This document shows, one piece after another, positions 1-6,063 of a stretch of DNA of 64,000 nucleotides. The DNA lies in the NCBI GenBank assembly GCA_015075725.1, contig JABTTV010000001.1, forward strand, positions 1,612,001-1,676,000, read 5' to 3'. The position numbers were made by a program, and so were the translations under genes. The stretch's first letter is position 1, and each line of letters starts with the position of its first letter. Source of the stretch: Anaerolineales bacterium. Lineage in GTDB: Bacteria > Chloroflexota > Anaerolineae > Anaerolineales > Villigracilaceae. The notes beneath the pieces are model-generated. The model was not told where the DNA came from and searched no databases. It was given only the letters and a program-made list of their open reading frames with translations.

Positions 1-13
1 GGGGAGTTTATAA

Positions 14-493
14 ATGTTGGGATGGAAACGGGTACCGAAAGATTATCTGGAAGATATATCTCAGATGATAACTGAAATGGGACTGAAGCCTATAAGGCGG
101 GAAAACGAATCCCTGCAAGTGTATTGTGTATCAAAAAATGGTTCAGGATTTTATGTTCGTTTTTTTATGCATGAAGGGGAATTGGTTTTTGAGTCTCCAT
201 TTAAAAAATCTGCACATGGGACTAGTGAAAATGTAGCAGCTTTTAATCAGGCATTACTTGCATATAACACAAAAATGACAAAGTTAAGCTTTTCCCTTGC
301 CAAGGGAAGAGATGGCTGGGTGATTTTATTGCGAGGAGCTGGGGAGTACAAAACTGTTACGCCAGACTTTTTATATAATATTTTTAATTATTTTAACTTT
401 GTTTATACGACATTTATTCCAGAGATAGAGGATATGGCGACTGAATGGAACATTAAGTTTAATGGCAACAGTTTAATCGATGACATGTTTTAG
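14..493 (+). CDS. hypothetical protein, possibly YbjN-like
   Basis: Complete 159-residue soluble protein with no signal peptide or membrane segment. A GGGGAG run at positions 1-6 is a suitable ribosome site for this ATG. The order of an N-terminal helix, a beta-rich middle (residues 35-110) and a C-terminal helix ending in acidic residues resembles the YbjN/type III-chaperone-like fold, but no catalytic motif is visible and I assign no function. It is AT-rich (many Phe, Tyr, Asn, Lys), like the rest of the first 1.6 kb, and is followed by a strong terminator, so it is transcribed separately from the dpnI unit. Confidence 0.65.
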   Translation: MLGWKRVPKDYLEDISQMITEMGLKPIRRENESLQVYCVSKNGSGFYVRFFMHEGELVFESPFKKSAHGTSENVAAFNQALLAYNTKMTKLSFSLAKGRDGWVILLRGAGEYKTVTPDFLYNIFNYFNFVYTTFIPEIEDMATEWNIKFNGNSLIDDMF

Positions 494-550
494 TGATAAA
501 GAAAAATCAGAAATCTTGCTGATTCCTAGATATCCACATTAGTAATCTAA

Positions 551-588
551 AAAGAGGTTATGTCTAAAAATGGACACAACCTCTTTTT
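551..588 (+). terminator. rho-independent terminator
   Basis: A 14-bp stem (551-564 with 573-586, one A-C mismatch) with an 8-nt loop, running directly into a T tract. It ends the transcript of the 14-493 gene. It overlaps an upstream in-frame ATG at 560 of the next reading frame, which argues that the next gene starts at 614. Confidence 0.85.
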
Positions 589-613
589 TTCGATCCTTTA
601 TAATTGCTATATC

Positions 614-859
614 ATGAGCGCCAAATGGAGAGGTAAAAGAATTATTGGTTGTCAAAGCAAAAATCACAATACCTGTAAAGGTGAACTTTGGGAGTGTGAA
701 CGTTGCTATAAAAAGGTTTGTTGGGAAGAAGGCTCGACGGATTTACTGGAATTATGTGATAACTGCTGGCATGATGTCCGCATTTTAGGACAGGAATATT
801 TGACATCACTAGATGAATGGGGGAAAATGTACTCTAATTCATTTGGCAGAAAGGGCTGA
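614..859 (+). CDS. small Cys-rich putative zinc-binding protein next to dpnI
   Basis: An 81-residue protein with Cys at 13, 21, 28, 31, 36, 48 and 51 and His at 53. The paired CERC and CDNC motifs suggest a treble-clef or RING-like two-zinc module. The ATG at 614 is preferred over the one at 560, which lies inside a terminator. It ends 5 nt before the dpnI start, so the two are probably co-transcribed. DpnI loci in streptococci also carry a small accessory gene of unknown role, but I cannot claim homology to it. Function unknown; an accessory or control protein of the restriction enzyme is an inference from position. Confidence 0.6.
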   Translation: MSAKWRGKRIIGCQSKNHNTCKGELWECERCYKKVCWEEGSTDLLELCDNCWHDVRILGQEYLTSLDEWGKMYSNSFGRKG

Positions 860-864
860 AAGAT

Positions 865-1644
865 ATGCAGTTGAGATTAACTTCTGAAATAGCAAGTAAT
901 TATTCAAGTGCTTCTCAACAAATCCGCGTTTTGACGGAAAGTTGGGTAGGTAAGTCAATTTTCTGCCCCAATTGCGGAAGCCCACTAAACCGCTTTGAAA
1001 ATAATTCGCCTGTTGCCGATTTTTACTGCAAGAAATGTGCAGAAGAATATGAACTAAAGTCAAAGAATGGGGCGATGGGCAAGAAAATCGTGGATGGCGC
1101 ATATTCCACGATGATAGAACGCTTGAAGTCGGATAACAATCCTAATTTTTTCTTTTTGACTTACGACAAGTCCACTTTTGAAATTAGAAATTTCCTGAGC
1201 ATCCCGAAATACTTTTTTGTCCCTTCGATTATTGAAAAGAGAAAGGCGCTGAGTCCCACCGCGAGACGGGCGGGCTGGGTTGGTTGCAATATTGATGTAA
1301 GCAATATCCCTGAGTTGGGGAAGATATTCTTTGTCCAAAACGGTGTGGTCAAGAGCAAAGACGAAGTGCTCGAAAAGTGGAGCAAGACAGATTTTGTCAA
1401 AGCAACTCAGAACATTGAATCAAAAGGCTGGTTGTTGGATGTTTTGATGTGTGTTGAGAAAATCAAAAAGCAAGAGTTCTCGTTGGAAGATGTTTACACC
1501 TTTGAAGGAGTTTTGAAAGCCAAACATCCGTCGAATCACAATGTGAAGGCGAAAATCCGCCAGCAGTTGCAGTTTTTGCGGGATAGAGGCGTTTTGGATT
1601 TCGTGGGGCGAGGTCAATACAGGGTGAGGTTGAAAGGCAAGTAA
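865..1644 (+). CDS. dpnI: DpnI-like methyl-directed restriction endonuclease
   Basis: A 259-residue full-length homologue of DpnI, the type IIM enzyme that cuts GATC only when the adenine is N6-methylated. Visible features are a zinc site (C34, C37, C55, C58), the PD-(D/E)XK active site D52, E63, K65 within the AEEYELKSK region, the DNA-contacting ARRAGW-GCNID segment near residue 131, and a C-terminal winged helix (about 190-259) that in DpnI reads the methylated site. All catalytic and zinc positions of DpnI are present, so it is probably active against incoming Dam-methylated DNA. It follows the Cys-rich gene by 5 nt. No GATC methylase is adjacent. A truncated second copy lies at 2811-3321. 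Confidence 0.95.
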   Translation: MQLRLTSEIASNYSSASQQIRVLTESWVGKSIFCPNCGSPLNRFENNSPVADFYCKKCAEEYELKSKNGAMGKKIVDGAYSTMIERLKSDNNPNFFFLTYDKSTFEIRNFLSIPKYFFVPSIIEKRKALSPTARRAGWVGCNIDVSNIPELGKIFFVQNGVVKSKDEVLEKWSKTDFVKATQNIESKGWLLDVLMCVEKIKKQEFSLEDVYTFEGVLKAKHPSNHNVKAKIRQQLQFLRDRGVLDFVGRGQYRVRLKGK

Positions 1645-1648
1645 CAAG

Positions 1649-1679
1649 AAAACACTGGGATAAATATCCCAGTGTTTTT
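1649..1679 (+). terminator. hairpin repeat copy 1 / terminator between convergent genes
   Basis: Perfect 14-bp stem (1649-1662 with 1665-1678) and T tract just after the dpnI stop, between dpnI and the convergent marR gene. It carries the core AACACTGGGA...TCCCAGTGTT, which recurs at 2758 and 4387, together with a conserved TTGATTC tail shared with copy 2. Confidence 0.85.
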
Positions 1680-1692
1680 GATTCATGATGGC

Positions 1693-2184
1693 TCAAGGAG
1701 CGTCGTTTAGTGCGTTTTGAAGGCGATGAAGCTGATCGATGAGCTGGGATTGTTCCTGTTCGGTGAGCACTGCCATCCATGTTTTTTGATTTTGATGGAC
1801 AAGCAAACGGAAATCATGCGCCACCTGACGACCAGAGTCGGTCAGTTCGATGAGCAGCATCCGCCGGTCGGTGGAATGAGGCGCTCGCCGCACATATCCG
1901 CGGCGTTCCAGTGAGTCGAGCAGACTCGTCATCGAAGCCCGGCTGATAATGAGTCGCTCCGCGATCTTGTTTGGTGGCTGCGGCTCACCAAGATCCGCCA
2001 GGATTCCCAGAACCAAACCCGATGAAGGGGTGAGGTCAAAGGGTTGAACTAAGTCCGCGATGCGCTTGACCAATAGGTCAGACGTGCGAACGAGATTCAT
2101 TGCCGTCTCTGTGGCTTTTGAACTCGCGCCAGGGTATCGCTTCTTGAAATCGGGGGGTAGTTGAATGAAGTTTTGATTAGCCAT
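1693..2184 (-). CDS. MarR family transcriptional regulator
   Basis: A 163-residue MarR-type winged-helix repressor. The recognition helix region IIS-RASMTSLLDSLERRGYVRR (about residues 78-100) and the wing sequence STDRRMLLIELTDSG are typical of the family, flanked by N- and C-terminal dimerisation helices. It is divergent from the cupin gene with a 72-bp shared region that holds a consensus promoter for the cupin and a short palindrome, so the cupin is the likely target. The ligand is unknown. Its GC content is nearer to the main chromosome than to the flanking dpnI sequences. Confidence 0.93.
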   Translation of the reverse strand: MANQNFIQLPPDFKKRYPGASSKATETAMNLVRTSDLLVKRIADLVQPFDLTPSSGLVLGILADLGEPQPPNKIAERLIISRASMTSLLDSLERRGYVRRAPHSTDRRMLLIELTDSGRQVAHDFRLLVHQNQKTWMAVLTEQEQSQLIDQLHRLQNALNDAP

Positions 2185-2195
2185 CTAATAATTAG
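2185..2195. promoter_or_regulatory. candidate MarR operator
   Basis: The 11-bp palindrome CTAATAATTAG sits immediately upstream of the marR start and just upstream of the cupin -35 box. Divergent MarR regulators usually bind such sites in the shared promoter region. It is short and AT-rich, so chance is possible. Confidence 0.35.
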
Positions 2196-2199
2196 CCTC

Positions 2200-2228
2200 T
2201 TGACAAAAGTAGTTAGTATCCTTATAAT
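2200..2228 (+). promoter_or_regulatory. consensus sigma-70 type promoter of the cupin gene
   Basis: TTGACA at 2200-2205 and TATAAT at 2223-2228 with a 17-bp spacer, an exact match to the housekeeping consensus. The cupin ATG lies 28 nt past the -10 box and has an AAAAGGAG ribosome site. A promoter this strong next to a repressor gene suggests derepression control. Confidence 0.85.
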
Positions 2229-2256
2229 AAGCATTATATCAGAAAAGGAGATAGAC

Positions 2257-2736
2257 ATGGCAACTACGATGGCAACAAATTATGTAGTACTGGCTGAAGG
2301 AGAGGGTTTACGGCTTCAATCAGGACCCGGTCGCGATCTGATCTTCAAGGTCACGGGCGAAGATACCAATGGTGCGTTCGATTATTTTATTGTCCAGGTC
2401 GCGCCGCATGGTGGTCCCCCTCTCCATGTGCATCACCTCCAGGAAGAGACCATCCACGTATTGAAGGGTCGTTACAAGGTCCAGATCGGCGATGAAACCT
2501 TCACTTGCGAGCCGGGCGGTTTTGCCTACCTGCCGTCGAAAGTGCCGCATGCCTTCCTGAACCTGACCGATGAGCCAGGAGAAATTATCGTCGTCTACAC
2601 CCCGGGCGGCGGGCACAAGTTCTACGAGGAATTTGGTCCGATCAGCCGCAGCGGTCCGCCTGACCCAAAAGTGTTGGGACCCCTATTCGAAAAATATGGA
2701 ATGACCTTGTTAGGCAAACCTCTGTCTGCCGATTAG
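2257..2736 (+). CDS. cupin domain protein
   Basis: A 159-residue single-domain cupin. Motif 1 is the HVHHLQEETIHVLKG stretch (metal ligands H-x-H and E) and motif 2 contains PHAFLN with the third histidine. Start chosen at 2257 because of the AGAAAAGGAG ribosome site 2241-2250; upstream in-frame codons fall in the promoter. Similar stand-alone cupins are quercetinase-like dioxygenases or sugar/aromatic-binding proteins, but the substrate cannot be read from the sequence. Divergent from and probably controlled by the MarR gene. Confidence 0.88.
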   Translation: MATTMATNYVVLAEGEGLRLQSGPGRDLIFKVTGEDTNGAFDYFIVQVAPHGGPPLHVHHLQEETIHVLKGRYKVQIGDETFTCEPGGFAYLPSKVPHAFLNLTDEPGEIIVVYTPGGGHKFYEEFGPISRSGPPDPKVLGPLFEKYGMTLLGKPLSAD

Positions 2737-2757
2737 GCTGGAAGAAGATAACGCGAG

Positions 2758-2785
2758 AACACTGGGATGAATGTCCCAGTGTTTT
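2758..2785. repeat. hairpin repeat copy 2
   Basis: Second copy of AACACTGGGATGAATGTCCCAGTGTT, 22 nt after the cupin stop. It probably terminates the cupin transcript. It lies directly before the truncated dpnI copy, so the hairpin and the dpnI sequence appear to have moved or recombined together. Confidence 0.8.
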
Positions 2786-2810
2786 GATTCGTGTGGGTGA
2801 GGTCTGCAAG

Positions 2811-3321
2811 CGGACAACAATCCTAATTTTTCTTTTTGACTTACGACAAGTCCACTTTTGAGATTAGAAATTTCCTGACCATCCCGAAATACTTTTTTGT
2901 CCCTTCGATTATTGAGAAGCGAAATGCGCTGAGTCCCACCGCGAGACGGGCGGGCTGGGTTGGCTGCAATATTGATGTGAGCAATATCCCTGAGTTGGGG
3001 AAGATATTCTTTGTCCAAAACGGCGTGGTCAAAAGCAAAGATGAAGTGCTTGAAAAGTGGAGCAAGACCGATTTTGTCAAAGCAACTCAGAATATTGAAT
3101 CAAAAGGCTGGTTGTTGGATGTGTTGATGTGTGTCGAGAAAATTAAGCGCGATGCGTTTTCGCTGGAGGATGTCTATGCTTTTGAAGGAGCGCTGAAAGC
3201 CAAACATCCGTCAAATAACAATGTGAGGGCGAAGATACGTCAGCAGTTGCAGTTTTTGCGGGATAAAGGGGTTTTGGATTTCGTGGGGCGAGGTCAATAC
3301 AGGGTGAGGTTGAAGAGCGGT
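2811..3321 (+). pseudogene. 3' fragment of a second dpnI gene
   Basis: 511 bp closely match 1130-1641 of dpnI (DpnI residues from about 89 to the C-terminus), with about one substitution per 12-15 bases. The catalytic and zinc-binding N-terminal part is missing. Near the junction copy 1 has TTTTTT (1146-1151) and this copy TTTTT, a one-base loss. The remaining frame, readable from a TTG at 2836 to the stop at 3324, keeps the methyl-DNA-binding winged helix intact and shows several synonymous changes, so a stand-alone reader protein is conceivable, but no ribosome site is visible. Pseudogene is the safer call. Confidence 0.85.
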
Positions 3322-3323
3322 TG

Positions 3324-3391
3324 ACCACGAAGTGTCACAAAGGGGCACGAAGGAAAAAACTTTGTGACACTTCGTGTCCCTTTGTGGTTGA
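3324..3391. repeat. dispersed inverted repeat, CCACGAAG family, copy 1
   Basis: Perfect 15-bp arms CGAAGTGTCACAAAG (3328-3342) and CTTTGTGACACTTCG (3360-3374), embedded in a larger imperfect palindrome that begins GACCACGAAG and ends CTTTGTGGTT. Related copies are at 10970-11001 (half element) and 49633-49703. Confidence 0.85.
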
Positions 3392-3433
3392 AAAATGGGA
3401 AGGAACAGATATGAAAACGGGTAAAATAGAGAC

Positions 3434-3772
3434 ATGAAAGCAAAAGTCCCAGCCAAGATACGCAGACTCATGAAAGAGTTCAAGGAAGGGCTTGTCCGCA
3501 TTTATGGGGATAAGCTCAAAGCTCTCTATTTGTACGGTTCCTACGCGCGCGGAGATTATCGCGAGGGCTCGGATGTGGATGTGATGATTTTGCTGAAAAA
3601 TTACAGGAATTATTGGAAAGAGCAAAGCAAGATCAGCCAGTTGGCGAGCGACATCTCTTTGGAGTATGAAGTGACTGTAAGTTGTATCTTCGTCAAAGAA
3701 ATCCAATGGGAAACCACCAGCAATGAAAGACCGCTCATTTATAACATCCGCAAAGAGGGTGTACCTGCATGA
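3434..3772 (+). CDS. mntA: MNT-type nucleotidyltransferase (antitoxin component)
   Basis: A 112-residue minimal nucleotidyltransferase with the signature GSYARGDYREGSDVDVMI (residues 36-53): GS followed by the D-x-D metal pair. It overlaps the next gene by ATGA. In MNT-HEPN toxin-antitoxin modules the MNT protein adds AMP to the HEPN toxin and silences it. This family also contains kanamycin-nucleotidyltransferase-like proteins, but the HEPN neighbour makes the toxin-antitoxin reading likely. Confidence 0.88.
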   Translation: MKAKVPAKIRRLMKEFKEGLVRIYGDKLKALYLYGSYARGDYREGSDVDVMILLKNYRNYWKEQSKISQLASDISLEYEVTVSCIFVKEIQWETTSNERPLIYNIRKEGVPA

Positions 3773-4155
3773 AAGATTACTCCAGCAAACTATTCAGTAA
3801 AGCATTGGACGCGATCGAAGCTGCCGAAGCCCTGCTGAACATCAACAAAGCAGAGTTTGCCGCAGGTCGTGCCTATTATGCGATGTTCTATGTTGCCGAG
3901 GCGTTGCTATATAACGAATTCGATTTGAAATTCAGCCAGCATGGTCAGGTCATTGCGGCATATGGAAAGAACTTCGCCAAGACGAATGTACTTGACCCAA
4001 AATTCCACCGCTGGATGCGTGACGGCTTCGACAAGAGAATTACAGGCGATTATGGCGTAGATACGGGCATTGAGGATGAGATCGTAGCCACGATGATAAA
4101 TCAAGCAAGAGAGTTCATGTTGGCGGCGCAGAAGTATTTGAAAGAGAAGGAATGA
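3769..4155 (+). CDS. HEPN domain protein (toxin component)
   Basis: A 128-residue all-helical HEPN protein. The helix RAYYAMFYVAEALL (about residues 44-57) and the C-terminal DYGVD...A-x-x-F...L pattern are typical of the PF05168 group. The position usually occupied by His in the R-x4-6-H RNase motif is Tyr here (AMFY), so nuclease activity is uncertain. Start and stop overlap its neighbours by ATGA on both sides, indicating translational coupling in a three-gene operon. It could be a toxin or a nucleotidyltransferase-associated binding protein. Confidence 0.85.
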   Translation: MKDYSSKLFSKALDAIEAAEALLNINKAEFAAGRAYYAMFYVAEALLYNEFDLKFSQHGQVIAAYGKNFAKTNVLDPKFHRWMRDGFDKRITGDYGVDTGIEDEIVATMINQAREFMLAAQKYLKEKE

Positions 4156-4364
4156 TAGACATAAAAGTCTATTATGACCGTGAAGGCAATACGCTTACGG
4201 TTTGGTTCGGCAATCCCGCCGATGAGTATATCGCTGAAGAAACAGGCGAAGAGATTGTGTTGATGAAAGACCGTGAGGGGAAGGTCATTGGGTTTGAGAA
4301 ACTGAACTTCACAGGGAAAACGGGAGATGCAATAAAGGTTGCATTTGAAACGGTTGCTGTATAA
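4152..4364 (+). CDS. DUF2283 family protein
   Basis: A 70-residue protein with the DUF2283 pattern: D-x-x-G(N)TL-x-V-x-F, a central E(T)-x-EEIVLMKD, and a C-terminal VIGFEKLNF. Overlaps the HEPN gene by ATGA. DUF2283 proteins are often encoded beside toxin-antitoxin genes, but no biochemical role is established that I know of. The operon ends with hairpin repeat copy 3 (4387). Confidence 0.85.
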   Translation: MIDIKVYYDREGNTLTVWFGNPADEYIAEETGEEIVLMKDREGKVIGFEKLNFTGKTGDAIKVAFETVAV

Positions 4365-4386
4365 AACAAAAATGTAGCAGAACACG

Positions 4387-4414
4387 AGAACACTGGGATG
4401 AATGTCCCAGTGTT
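4387..4414. repeat. hairpin repeat copy 3
   Basis: Third copy of the AACACTGGGATGAATGTCCCAGTGTT hairpin. Including the preceding AAC(A/G)CGAG it matches copy 2 at all but one position. It follows the DUF2283 stop by 22 nt and probably acts as its terminator. Confidence 0.8.
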
Positions 4415-4484
4415 CTATTTATTAAGCTGGACTTATCTTCGCAGCCTGTCCCTGTTTGGCAACGCCTAACCTCCCTATGAAAAT

Positions 4485-4508
4485 AAAATCCCGTCTTCAC
4501 GGGATTTT
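4485..4508 (-). terminator. terminator of tRNA-Val
   Basis: Perfect 10-bp stem AAAATCCCGT/ACGGGATTTT with a 4-nt loop. Read on the minus strand it is followed by TTTTATTTTC and lies just past the 3' end of the tRNA. Confidence 0.85.
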
Positions 4509-4510
4509 TG

Positions 4511-4584
4511 TGGGCGCTAAGGGACTCGAACCCCTGACCTTCTCGGTGTAAACGAGACGCTCTAACCAACTGAGCTAAGCGCCC
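4511..4584 (-). tRNA. tRNA-Val (anticodon TAC)
   Basis: Cloverleaf read on the minus strand: acceptor GGGCGCT/AGCGCCC, D stem GCTC/GAGC, anticodon stem TCTCG/CGAGA with loop TTTACAC (anticodon TAC), variable AGGTC, T stem AGGGG/CCCTT with loop TTCGAGT, discriminator A. The CCA end is not encoded. A TATAAT box lies 10 nt upstream (4594-4599) and a terminator follows, so it is a single-gene transcript. Confidence 0.97.
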
Positions 4585-4593
4585 AACAGGCGC

Positions 4594-4599
4594 ATTATA
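4594..4599 (-). promoter_or_regulatory. -10 box of tRNA-Val
   Basis: TATAAT on the minus strand, 9-10 nt upstream of the tRNA 5' end, consistent with transcription starting at or next to the mature end. No clear TTGACA box is visible. Confidence 0.65.
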
Positions 4600-4680
4600 G
4601 CATGTGATTTCAAAAACCCGGGGAATTAAATCCGCCTTCGATTTTCAATAACCAAAGGCGCAATTTGCGCCCGCGCTGGG

Positions 4681-4686
4681 TATAAT
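4681..4686 (+). promoter_or_regulatory. -10 box of the SpoIIAA-like gene
   Basis: TATAAT preceded by GGG, 25 nt before the ATG at 4712; an AGGAG ribosome site follows at about 4701. One of several GGGTATAAT-type boxes in the window. Confidence 0.6.
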
Positions 4687-4711
4687 GCTTTAATAAAACA
4701 GGAGAATTTCC

Positions 4712-5134
4712 ATGAGCGACCCGAAACCTCTCAACTGGACGCCCACCCCAGGCATTGGCTATTCTGTCATCCGGCGCGGCGACGGGGGCATGACCCTGAC
4801 CTTCACCGATCTCTCGGACGCGACGATTGCACACTGGCAAAACTTCGCGCTCGAACACCTACTCGGCGCGGATCGCCGCACACGAAACCTCTACGACCTG
4901 CGCGCTGTGGCCGACATTCCCGAGAAAGCCATCCGCATGGCAGTGGAAGCCAACAGCGATCCCTCGGCGCGGAACATCCGCGTGGCGGTGGTGGTGGCAG
5001 GCGAAGCCGTTGCGGACGCCATCCGCAAAGTGGCGGCGCTGGCAGAGACCGAATCTGCGGCGGCGATGAAGATATTCACCGACATCAACGAAGCTGAAGC
5101 CTGGCTGGCGCGCCCATTGGACCAGATCGCGTAA
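4712..5134 (+). CDS. STAS/SpoIIAA-like domain protein
   Basis: A 140-residue protein with the alternating strand-helix pattern of SpoIIAA-like proteins: NLYDLRAVADIP (about 59-70), a central hydrophobic strand IRVAVVVAG and a C-terminal FTDINEAEAWL helix that is a hallmark of this group. Related proteins are small lipid- or partner-binding STAS folds of unknown role. The usual phosphorylated serine of anti-anti-sigma factors is not evident. Well-placed AGGAG site and TATAAT box upstream. Confidence 0.6.
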   Translation: MSDPKPLNWTPTPGIGYSVIRRGDGGMTLTFTDLSDATIAHWQNFALEHLLGADRRTRNLYDLRAVADIPEKAIRMAVEANSDPSARNIRVAVVVAGEAVADAIRKVAALAETESAAAMKIFTDINEAEAWLARPLDQIA

Positions 5135-5135
5135 G

Positions 5136-5176
5136 CCTGTCATTGCGAGGGCGACAACCCGAAGCAATTTCCGAGT
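5136..5176. repeat. GTCATTGCGAGG-type dispersed repeat fragment
   Basis: The spacer between the SpoIIAA-like gene and folP reads CCTGTCATTGCGAGGG...CCCGAAGCAATTTCC. This resembles an intergenic repeat common in bacterial genomes of this kind and is related to the GTCATTCTGAGGAGCGAAGC element at 13371. It overlaps an unused upstream ATG (5143) of folP. Confidence 0.5.
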
Positions 5177-5178
5177 TT

Positions 5179-6063
5179 ATGAAATCAAAAACGCTTCAAG
5201 TTGGGAGTTTTACATTCGATTGGGGTTCCCGCACCTATGTGATGGGAATCTTGAATGTGACTCCCGATTCCTTTTCAGGGGACGGCATCATCGCCAAAGG
5301 GGATGCCGTCAAGCTGGCAGTGGAGCAGGCGCGGGAATTTATTCTCTATGGCGCGGATATTCTCGATGTGGGCGGCGAATCGACGCGACCCGGCTCGGAG
5401 CCTGTCGATGCCGAGGAAGAAATGGAACGCGTGATTCCCGTCATTGAGGAATTGCGAAAGAATTTCCCGCAAGTTTTGATTTCAATTGATACTTATAAAG
5501 CCAAAGTAGCCGATGCAGCGATTCTGGCGGGTGCGAACATCATCAACGATGTGTGGGGCTTCCGCGCGGATTTTGAAATTGCGCCCGTGGCAGCGAAATA
5601 TAAAGTGCCGGTGATCCTCATGCACAATCGCAGCAACCCCGCCAGTGTGGAAGTCCGCGAGAAATTGGGGGGGACGTATCTCGGCGCGGAATATGATGAC
5701 CTGCTCGAAGATGTGAAACGGGAATTGCTCGCCAGCGCGGAGATCGCGGTCAAAGCCGGGGTGGAGGAAAGGCTCATTATCCTCGACCCAGGCATCGGCT
5801 TTGGAAAGACGCGGGAGCATAACCTCGAGCTGATCAACCGACTCGGAGAGATCCGCTCGCTGGGGTATCCCATCCTGCTGGGTACATCTCGAAAATCCTT
5901 TATCGGCTTCACGCTGGACCTGCCGCCTGACCAGCGCGTTGAAGGAACGGCTGCAACTGTGGCAGTTGGAATCACACGCGGCGCGGACCTGATCCGCGTG
6001 CATGATGTGAAAGAGATGGTGCGCGTGGCAAAGATGACGGACGCGATCGTGAGGGCGAGTTGA
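5179..6063 (+). CDS. folP: dihydropteroate synthase
   Basis: A 294-residue dihydropteroate synthase joining p-aminobenzoate to the pterin pyrophosphate in folate synthesis. Signature motifs are MGILNVTPDSFSGDG near the N-terminus, DVGGESTRPGSEPV, SIDTYKA, NDVWGF, MHN, DPGIGFGKT and a C-terminal LLGTSRKSFIG, followed by RVEGTAATV and RVHDV. Start set at 5179 because the reading frame upstream lies in a repeat. Its stop overlaps the TTG start of the next gene, so they are coupled. No other folate gene is adjacent. Confidence 0.97.
   Translation: MKSKTLQVGSFTFDWGSRTYVMGILNVTPDSFSGDGIIAKGDAVKLAVEQAREFILYGADILDVGGESTRPGSEPVDAEEEMERVIPVIEELRKNFPQVLISIDTYKAKVADAAILAGANIINDVWGFRADFEIAPVAAKYKVPVILMHNRSNPASVEVREKLGGTYLGAEYDDLLEDVKRELLASAEIAVKAGVEERLIILDPGIGFGKTREHNLELINRLGEIRSLGYPILLGTSRKSFIGFTLDLPPDQRVEGTAATVAVGITRGADLIRVHDVKEMVRVAKMTDAIVRAS

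Noticed and set aside
560..613. ATG at 560 as the start of the Cys-rich gene
   Set aside because: It lies inside a 14-bp terminator stem; the next ATG at 614 gives a compact Cys-rich protein.
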